64,000 bases of DNA from Pholiota molesta (lineage: Eukaryota; Basidiomycota; Agaricomycetes; Agaricales; Strophariaceae). Of the stretch, positions 56,489 through 64,000 are shown piece after piece. How positions within the stretch are numbered: the first letter of the stretch is position 1; the number at the start of each line of letters is the position of its first letter. The stretch covers positions 1 through 64,000 of the forward strand of contig JACGCK010000041.1 in assembly GCA_014925825.1 (NCBI GenBank). The letters are read 5' to 3'. The notes under the pieces are model-generated. The model did no database searches and was not told the origin of the DNA. It was given only the letters and a program-made list of their open reading frames with translations. The position numbers and the translations under genes are program-made.

Positions 56489-57204
56489 GTGATGATTAAC
56501 GAATCCGATCCACCGCGAATCCCGATAAACGAACTCCCCTACGAAATCCTGTGGGAAATCTTCTCCCGCTGTGTCGACCAGTCGTCTGCTCGTGTCGTGA
56601 TGCAGCCCAACACCAAGATCGCACCGATGTCGCTATGCCAGGTGTGCGCCCCCTGGCGAGCGGTAGTGCTCTCCACCCCTTCCCTCTGGGCGCACCTCCG
56701 TTTTGACCTCCCTGTCAACTGGTATTGGAACAGACATCCGCGTGCCTGGGCTCCGAACGTGCTCACGCGTCGCCTGGAATGGCGATCACGAAGCTCGCAC
56801 TAGGCTCGTTGTTTCTCAGAGGCCAGACACTTCCCCCACAACCTTGACTTTCTGAATCCTAGACGAACCCCCATTGGAAATGACATCACGCCGCTCGCTG
56901 AGTGGGCTCCTTGCCTTGAACATCTTAGCTTTGCGATGGAGAGCCCACTCCGAAGAGTAATGCGTCGCAGTTTGTCGATAGGGCTTTTGGGAGCCGTTGG
57001 CTTGATTTGAAGAGCCCAGCGAGCACCGTCCGGGAAGTCACGTTCGTCTCGTCAAACCCAACGAAGCCGATTGACGTGGTGGCGGAACATGTCGATAGAT
57101 GTCTGCTGATATCGGAAGCTCGGAAATTTTCAAGGACGAGGTGGTCGTTGGATTTGAAGAGGAGGGGCCTCTGGAGGTGCAGCGTGCTGTATGGGGCTGG
57201 TAGA
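56489..57204 (+). pseudogene. F-box/LRR protein pseudogene with internal deletion
   Basis: It begins MMINESDPPRIPINELPYEI with a clean F-box (ILWEIFSRCVDQSSARVVMQ, LCQVCAPWRAVVLSTPSLW). After TRRLEW at about 56782 it jumps straight to the sequence coding AITKLALGSLFLRGQT in another frame, so most of the leucine-rich part is deleted. Further on, LAEWAPCLEHLSFAMESPLR, then LDLKSPASTVREVTFVSSNP, then EARKFSRT are readable in shifting frames, up to the TAG at 57202-57204. Orientation and upstream region mirror the F-box pseudogene at 39.2-40.3 kb. Confidence 0.8.
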
Positions 57205-57713
57205 TGAAGGTCGAGCGCTCATAAGTATATACCTTCGGTTATTATAGTCATTACTGAATGCCAGTAAGCAGAATTATGTTTGAAATTTTCCTCTTTGTTT
57301 GGTGATTCTTCTCGATGTCCGTTGAGGCGTGAACGTTTGAACGCTCAGGTTGCGTGCGCAAGCATTTCGGTTCTTGGAAGCTGAGATAAATGGCAGTATG
57401 CATCGAGAAATAGGATGCGAGTGTACCTCATTGATGAGAGAAAGTAAGACGACTTTCTGGGTATCACTCTAAAGTTCAGATTTGGACTTGAAAGTGAATG
57501 CCCTCGCCATCGAACACAAAATCAACCAAAATACACGGTGATCTCCGCTTAATATTCAATATTTTTCAAGACCAATCACAGACGATCTAGCACCATATCG
57601 ACTACCTGATACCTTCGAGAACTTAAAAAATAGTGTATTTCATCCACGTCAAGGGCTAACAAATATTATACTGAACGTATTATAGCCAAAGGTTACCACA
57701 TCTTCTCGTTCCC
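57205..57713. other. Intergenic region
   Basis: No gene is seen between the F-box pseudogene and the 3' end of the small secreted protein gene. Confidence 0.45.
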
Positions 57714-57962
57714 CTATGCCACAATGCACTTGCAAAATTGACAGCCGACATGTACATTTTTGCCACGCATTTTGTTCATATAGCACCGTCTGCGCGAGTC
57801 GCTGTACTTGCAGAAGCCTCCGCCAGATCTGCAGGGTTGTGTATCACAACGACCTTGGTTGGTACTTGCAAACATACATTCGATGCTCGATCCGGGGGGC
57901 GTTGCGGCTACCATACCGCTGAGGGCAAAGGTCCAAGCGAGGAGTGATGTCGAAAACTTCAT
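57714..57962 (-). CDS. Small secreted cysteine-rich protein
   Basis: A complete 82-residue frame. Residues 1-20 (MKFSTSLLAWTFALSGMVAA) form a textbook signal peptide. The ~62-residue mature part has eight cysteines (IEC, GRC, QPC, GFC, RRC, VGC, QFC, KC), enough for four disulphide bonds, and is rich in Arg/Lys and Gly. Such small, cysteine-rich secreted proteins in fungi include effectors and antimicrobial peptides; I do not recognise a named family and give no activity. No intron is needed. It stands alone between pseudogenes. Confidence 0.72.
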   Translation of the reverse strand: MKFSTSLLAWTFALSGMVAATPPGSSIECMFASTNQGRCDTQPCRSGGGFCKYSDSRRRCYMNKMRGKNVHVGCQFCKCIVA

Positions 57963-59746
57963 TGTGATCTGGTGGACGGTGAGTTTGTCAGTCTTTTGAA
58001 CATCGGTGAACGCCGGCTGGGCGCTGCACTAACATACAGATATGCTTTGTGATATTTTCCGGCCAGCGCTGTAAATCAAGGTGATGGTAAGTATTCCTCG
58101 AGGTTCTTTTAGAGGCGCTTGTGACTTACGATGTAAAATAGGTGAGATATACCAGTCTGAAGTACTTTAGCTTGACCTGACGAGGTTTAAATACCATTGC
58201 AGATGCTGGGGGTTGTGTCATGCTCCGACACACACCGGGCGCAATACCAAACTTGAAGAACAGAAGTAACTTTAATGATAATAGGTTTCGACTTCAGAAA
58301 TTAGAATCAGGTTTCGGGTTTGCGGCGCGGAATAGGCTCTTTATGGAGGAATATGCAGCTTGATGTGCTGCTCCCGTAGCTTGGTGACGCCCGCCGTCGT
58401 TTTCAAAAAAATTTGATACATTTTGAAGGCTGTTACGAATGCGATGAGCTGACCGTTATTACACAGTACATATAAGTGATATAACTCGTGCCTGGGCGAT
58501 TGAAGTTCATGAGAACAAGGTACTTCAAATATGAAATCAACGTACGACACAAGTTGATTTTGGATTTATTTGGAGCAAATTTGGAGGCCCCAGATGTTAA
58601 TTACAATAATGAATCCCATGTCGAATCAACATTGTATCAGCAACTTTGACCGCCCTATGGGAATAAGTACGTACTTCCTTAAGTTCCCATCTCTTTCCAG
58701 CCTCCGACATATACGGGGCCCCATGATATTTTTGCTATAAATTCGACACATTTCAAAGAATTTCAGGATTTTCGATTGGGAGAATACAAGTTTCCGTATG
58801 TTGAGACTGGTGCACCAATACCCAGAGAGTTTGACCTATGGGCCCGAAAGGGAAAATATCTTCATCGACACTTGTCACTGACGACGCGGAATGGTCTACG
58901 CATTTAGCGAGGAATGGGGTTAATTGTATTGTGTTGTACCGTTACGCACTTGTGTCTGTGTATCGCATTGGATTGTGAGGGCATAAAAACAAGGAGTCAG
59001 GAGGTCCTCATTCTGCAAGGGCAGCTTGACGATCAAAGGTGAGTTGTGTATACAGACCCGAGTCCACCGGTCAACCGTACAGTCCGGAAGTTATCAGATC
59101 TCAGGGCATCGCAGAATATAAGTCTCCGCCAGACTGAAGCACCCACCCCTTCTCCAAGCATCAGCGTCTCAATTTGAGCGAAAATACACTTCCATGGCCG
59201 ATCAAGTACGCACTTGAATAATAGTGTTCAAGCACTTCACCTCACCTATTCCAGCCTTCTGTTCCAGCCGATCCTCTACCCCAAGTTCATGTCTTTAATG
59301 TTGATAAGCGATGGTCCCAATGAGGCGCACCTCCATTTACAGTCCGTCATCAACGCGTTAGAGTCCATCCAAGCAAAGGAATATGTGGTTCAGAGCGTGT
59401 CATATGGGCCCGAAGGGGCGAATATTTTATTGACACTGAGGACGAGGAATGGGCTACGCATGTCAACAATCAATGAGCAATACCGCACCAGATTTTTCTT
59501 CTGTAACGCCTGGCCGATTCAAAGACAATTTAAACACTGCGATGTTAGGGGCCCGGGCCGTTGTCACGGTTGTCACGCGCACGTTACCCGCGTTTACAAT
59601 TTATTCTCGCCGCGCTCATTTCGTTTCTTCGTCTCCTCTTCACTCATAGTTGCTCACAATCTGCATCCTGAAACTTACAAACTCTTCTGCTGAACGTCGG
59701 TTACCGACTACTGAATACTGGGCTTTAGGAGATTCTACTGCGAGTA
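57963..59746. other. Non-coding region with a diverged short repeat
   Basis: No gene is supported. CTATGGGCCCGAAAGGG (58837) and ATATGGGCCCGAAGGGG (59402) start two similar ~65-base stretches ending in GGAATGGKCTACGCAT, about 565 bases apart. They may be remnants of a duplicated exon. An open frame at 59214-59693 covers the second but shows no motif. Confidence 0.4.
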
Positions 59747-62077
59747 ATGGAGGCCGCACAACCAAGCCAGTCGACGCGTCATGGTCAACACGTCAACCCC
59801 TTACAGACTTCTGACGCGAACAGGTAGGAACTATCTATATATCAAAGAGCACCAGCTCAACCATCTGCTCTTTAGCTCCAACGCTAGCCCTGATGGTCTA
59901 ATGTTACCGATCGGTGGGGGCCACTCTGCCGACCCGCCTGCTCAGCCTCCGAAGAAGAAAGCCGCCACCTCCAAACCCAAGCCAAAACGCGTCAAAATGC
60001 TCGGAAAGCTATCAGGCCTCCTCGCTCTGCCGCTCGACATCTTTTTCGAGATCACCTCCCATCTCCACCCCCTCGATCTCCTCCACCTGTCGCGCGCATC
60101 GCGCCACTTCGCCCGGATGTTCCTGCGCACAGACAACCGGCACGCGTGGCTGGCTGCGCGTCGGACAGTGGAGGGCCTCCCCGACTGCCCAAGCGATCTC
60201 AGCGAAGCGCAATATGCCCATCTGTTATTCGAATCCATCTGTTCCGTGAGTATCCGTTATCGTCGAGATCTTCATTCGCTCACTCGGCGTACCTGTAGGG
60301 CTGCGGAAAAATAGGCAGACGTTTGCTGTTCAACCTCCGCGTGCGCCTCTGCGCATCCTGCTACAAGGCGAATGTAGAGACGTATACGATGGTCGAGTGG
60401 GTAGAGGATTACAGGAACGCATGGTTACCATTCGTGCCTCATAACTGTACGTCATTATGCCTACTTCTATCTTACACCTTGCTGATGCCGAGTAGATAGC
60501 GTCACCGACCCGAGCGTCGTTGAATATTTCGAACATCAACTCCAGGACATTATGGATGAGTACGACAGAATGGAGGCCATTGGCTCAGAAGATGATTTCC
60601 TTTTGGAGTGGCACGAAAGGGTATCAGCGCTCATTCAGCATGGAAACCTAGTCAACAATTTCCTGGAGGAACTTCGGGAGCGCAAGGAGCAGGAGAAAAT
60701 GCAGCTAAGAACAACCAGGAAGCAGCAGTACGTCCACCGCCCCTCACTCGAGATCGCCCACCCAAACCAACGCGCGTTCTGTGCAGGATCGACGAACGGA
60801 TCATGGCGCTCGGCTACACGCGCGACGAGATCCCCGAAGACGCCTCAGAATACGAAGCCGAGATTATGAAGCCCAGAGCCCTGACGGAACGCGGTACGCG
60901 ACTCGCTATATCCCGCGTGGTAGCGCCTCACCGATTTTCGCACTGACAGCGTGGCGCGGTATGTCCTACACAATGGCCGAGCTCGCCGCCGCGCGCCGCG
61001 AGGAGGCGTTCAGAGACAACCTCACCGCCCGGATCCATGAATGGGTCTGGGTCTACGACCGCAGGTACTCCTGCGATGGCGACTGGCCGGACGCGGCCAA
61101 CGCCGGGCAGGCGGACGCGGTGCTCGAGCTGCTCTCGGAGGCCAACGCGACCATCCCCTTCACAGACGCCCGCTTCGACGCGCACTCGGAGCGCATCCTC
61201 TCCTCGGTCGTCGCCTGGAGCGAAACAGCGAAGCAGGAAATCGTCGACGCGCTTGCGGCGGGGTACGGCCTGCCGAAAGACACTGCGCTCTCCCGTGCGT
61301 CCGCTGTGATACGCTGCGTGCAGTGCGGGGCGCCGGGCGCGTGCTGTGGGACGACCGGCAATGGGGGTACCACACGCGGCTGCACCAGATAGCAACGGCC
61401 CTGCTGCACCACGCGGGGCTCGCGCGTGATGTCGGCAGCGAGCACGTCGCAAGCCTAAAGGGCGTGCTGCGGTGCGGGTGCGCGGATATGGAGGCGCCAA
61501 GAGGCTTCCTAGAGTTGGTACGTGAATTATTCTATCTATGGAGTCGCATCACACCTCTTTAACGGCGTGGTTGTCTGGTATTCCAGGTCGCACATTTGTA
61601 CGAAGCGAACTGGTCCTGCGACGCGGCGTTCAGATTACACAAGTGCGTCTTTCCCCACCTCAGCCTCTCGAACGACGTCTGACATTTAAATTGCACAGGC
61701 CGGGCGGCAGGCGCTGTCCGTCAAAGACAGAAGCTGTGATCCTTCTAGAGATGACACTTCCCACCTCGCCTACATCTCTCCACCCACGCAGCGCAGAGGT
61801 GCCGCTTAAGGACGATGATCCATGCTGCCGCCTCTGCGCTGAAGCATGCTACATGCAGGTCGACATGAGGTCTGAGGACTCCGCAAAGCGGCATATGCAG
61901 GCCAAGTAAGTCGCACGAGCTCCCGCTCTTTGTTTGCAGCTGATGGCGATGCTTATCAGACACGGCAAGGCGGAGGTGTTGGAGGAGGATCTCTGTCCTG
62001 TGAGGGACGTCTTTTGCGCGGCGGAGGAGTATGCTGACCCGCTGTCGCTATGTTTAACACCCGCCGACCAGGCATGA
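59747..62077 (+). pseudogene. F-box protein, family 2 (copy F), probably inactivated
   Basis: Exons: 59747-59823, 59888-60245, 60299-60446, 60496-60727, 60787-60893, 60950-61517 (broken), 61587-61642, and 61699 onward. It starts MEAAQPSQSTRH. A basic linker (PPKKKAATSKPKPKRVK) precedes the F-box (LALPLDIFFEITSHLHPLDL). Then GCGKIGRRLLFNLRVRLCAS, a helical region, and ELLSEANATIPFTDARFDAH. After AVIRCVQC a deletion shifts the frame, and the expected RVLWDDRQWGYHTRLHQIAT is out of frame. Near the end PCCRLCAEACYMQVDMRS is kept, then AAG TAA interrupts a frame that stays open in copy R. It has two lesions, different from those of copy R at 25.8-28.1 kb. It would have been an SCF substrate receptor. 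Confidence 0.75.
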
Positions 62078-62122
62078 TCGTAGTTTTAATGAGTGTTCAA
62101 ATTCAAACTGACCTTGCTCTAG

Positions 62123-62460
62123 ATTGATGACTTTATTGATTGGGCTTCCACTCTAAAACCCAGCTCCCAGAGCCGACTGCCTTCCCCAACACCTTTGGAA
62201 CAGGTGAAGATCACTTCAGATGACACGTGTATATTTTAACTTAATATCTTTAGATTGACAATTTTATTGCATGGGCCACCCAGTGTTTCAAGAAAAGTTC
62301 CCCCCACGAAGTGCATCCCAAGAAGTATGTCTTGCTACAGTTGATCCAACACCACTCAGATAACCCACATATCTTCAGATTGATGATTTCAGCAACTCGT
62401 CACATAAGTCTAACTTTTCCTCTCCCATCAAAGGGAGAAGTCCAATGGAGGGAGTGTTGT
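62123..62460 (+). other. Three exon-like repeats starting with an I-D-D/N-F motif
   Basis: Three stretches, each directly after an AG acceptor, start ATTGATGACTTT (62123), ATTGACAATTTT (62254) and ATTGATGATTTC (62379). Two of them end at GT donors (62204 and 62325); a GTAAGC donor follows the third. They would code IDDFIDWASTLKPSS, IDNFIAWATQCFKKSS and IDDFSNSSHKSNFSS. The pattern suggests serial exon duplication in an unknown gene, probably a fragment, since no start or stop is visible around it. Confidence 0.4.
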
Positions 62461-63066
62461 CCACCTCCAAAGACGTAAGCCAGGGATGCAAGTTATTTCA
62501 AAAATCATCTTCAATGTCTTCCCCACATGGGCGTCATGTTATTGTCACGCGGATGGGCAGGCACTAGGTGGGCAGTGGTGCCATCTGGGTGCTTGGTGTG
62601 CGAATGCGATTTTCTTATGTTAATTTCATGTATTGGGTGAAAATGTTGCTGCTTGCATCACACATGATCAGCACCACATGATCCAACCTCAGTTCATGCC
62701 CTGATCTTTGCTGTGGAAGTTGCTACAAAGTGAAATAATGGAGATCATCATCTGAGCATTCGTATGCTATGCATACTGCCATTGCGAGTTGATCTGAACA
62801 AGTCCATGTCCATCGTCGCTATCCGAGCGAATGATGCGCAGCCGAAAGATGTGTTTTTGAGGAAGCAGAATGAGTAATTAGTCACTCGACGAGAATGAAC
62901 AACACTGAATGCAGACCAAATTACAACCTCGACGACAAGAATCAAGGTCTCTGATACAAGAGAATAATTCTCATCCTCAACTCGTCCTTTTCGAATACCA
63001 CATTTCATATTTTGAACAATTGGTGAACGGCAAAACAAAACACAAATACATGAACATGAGCAGCAT
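62461..63066. other. Intergenic region
   Basis: Nothing recognised. A minus-strand open frame at 62748-63038 has no motif. Confidence 0.4.
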
Positions 63067-63850
63067 TTACCAGCCCCATATGGCTCGCCGCACCTCTACG
63101 GGCCCCTCCTCTTCAAATTCTACAATTACGTTGTCCTTGGCGAATTTCCGAACTTCCGATACCAACCACCTTAAATGAACATGTGTGGCCAGCGACGTGT
63201 CTGATGCCACAAAGGTGACCTCCCGGATGGTGCTCGCTGGGCTTTTCAAATCCAGCCAACGGCCGGAAGCGAAAACCCCATCGACAAGCTCAACCACGCT
63301 ACTCCGCCGGAGTGGATCCTTCATCGCAAAGCTAAGATGTTCTAGTCGAGGAGCGCCCTCAGCAAGCGGCGTGATGTTGATTTCAACCGGCGTTTGTTCA
63401 ACAGATCCGGTGTCGGCGGGAGGTGCCTCGCGTTCAAGAAACGAGATGCCTACTGAGAGTTTCGTGATTGCAGGCGCGGACTGAAGGGCGGCGTGAACCT
63501 CAGTGAAGGCGGTAGGGTCATACCAGGACCCAAGACGAGACTCAAGGGATAGTGTGCGTAGTGCGGGAAGCTGCAAGTTATCGAAGATGGCTTTGAGTGG
63601 GTATTCTCCTGTATCGTTCCAGTGTTGAGAAGCGCTGATGTGCAACATCGTGAGGCGGGGGAGTATGCCTACGGACGGGCGAGCATAGTTCTCGAAGTCG
63701 TCGTCCTGCAAGCTGAGTTGAAAAGAGGCCGATTGTAGAGCGCGTAGTGATCGAATGAAGGGGAACCAAGTGTCCAAATCTATCAAGACCATACTCATGG
63801 AAAGATGAGTTAACGTAGACCAGTTATTGAGAGGATCTGCGAATTCCTGG
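63067..63850 (-). pseudogene. F-box/LRR protein, 5'-truncated
   Basis: The open frame gives the C-terminal ~260 residues of the family without any lesion: EFADPLNNWSTLTHLSMSMV, LPALRTLSLESRLGSWYD, APAITKLSVGISFLE, then APRLEHLSFAMKDPLRRSSV, and the end EEEGPVEVRRAIWGW. Upstream of about 63850 similarity to the 39.7 kb copy stops abruptly (GAGGAATTCAC there, CCAGGAATTCGC here) and unrelated sequence begins, so the F-box and N-terminal repeats are missing. It supplies the only intact 3' end of the family in this window. Confidence 0.8.
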
Positions 63851-64000
63851 CAAGGGGTGTGCAGCGGCAAAATCCGGCATATGGGGTAGGGAGGGGGGGT
63901 GCCTTCATGAGGCCTTAACCAAACTTTTTTTTGTAGACAAAATCTCTGCTCAGGGGGCCATATCTACATTTATTTATATGCTTAGCAGTCAAAATATGAT
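63851..64000. other. Unrelated sequence truncating the F-box/LRR copy
   Basis: It has G-rich and T-rich tracts and no coding potential I can see. It may be the end of a mobile element lying beyond the window. Confidence 0.35.

Noticed and set aside
61907..61940. A 34-nt intron at GTAAGT near the end of F-box copy F
   Set aside because: Too short, and copy R reads straight through the same stretch in frame; a premature TAA in copy F is the simpler explanation.
1..64000. tRNA genes
   Set aside because: Scanning for T-loop GTTCGAATC-like sequence with a paired acceptor stem gave no convincing cloverleaf; the nearest hits (for example near 47530) lack the other arms.

Overview
The window looks like nuclear DNA of an Agaricomycete (mushroom-forming basidiomycete). 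Genes are split by many short GT-AG introns of roughly 45-150 nt. There are no operons. The recognisable families (F-box, BTB/POZ, a MEF2/Rlm1-type MADS-box factor, Ser/Thr-rich single-pass membrane proteins, seven-helix membrane proteins, membrane acyltransferase-3 relatives) are ones that expand in these fungi. I saw no tRNA, rRNA or CRISPR. Exon joins were worked out by hand from splice sites and reading phase, and from comparison of paralogues inside the window.

Layout. 1-5.9 kb (minus strand): a frameshifted acyltransferase-3-like gene running off the edge, an intact relative, and a seven-exon MADS-box gene. 6.4-19.8 kb (plus strand): a tandem triplication of a two-gene unit, made of a Ser/Thr-rich single-pass protein followed by a seven-helix protein. 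The first gene survives only in unit 1, and even there its C-terminus is frameshifted; the second is intact in all three units. 20.7-23.9 kb (minus): a large F-box gene with one apparent single-base frameshift. 24-35 kb: mostly non-coding or unrecognised sequence with tandem repeats, unusual palindromes and F-box remnants. 35.2-40.3 kb: a truncated seven-helix gene, two tandem copies of a GTGCGTG-rich mobile-looking element, and a truncated F-box/LRR pseudogene. 40.7-49.7 kb (plus): a decayed MADS copy followed by four acyltransferase-3-like genes, three intact and one pseudogene. The second and third intact genes are separated by a 607-bp MITE-like insertion. 50-53.4 kb: a BTB/POZ gene and an intact seven-helix gene. 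54-57.2 kb: a second MADS pseudogene head-to-head with an F-box pseudogene. 57.7 kb: a small secreted cysteine-rich protein. 59.7-63.9 kb: a decayed F-box gene, exon-like repeats and a 5'-truncated F-box/LRR pseudogene.

Main reading. The window is dominated by repeated segmental duplication. The left edge (acyltransferase genes plus MADS) and the 40.7-49.7 kb block are colinear inverted copies. The MADS copies are decayed on the right, while the acyltransferase-like genes have multiplied there. All acyltransferase-like copies that can be read lack the family's catalytic histidine (Asn at that position) but keep an N-terminal acidic dileucine signal. This suggests a family of membrane proteins selected for something other than classical acyl transfer. 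Every F-box/LRR copy in the window is broken.
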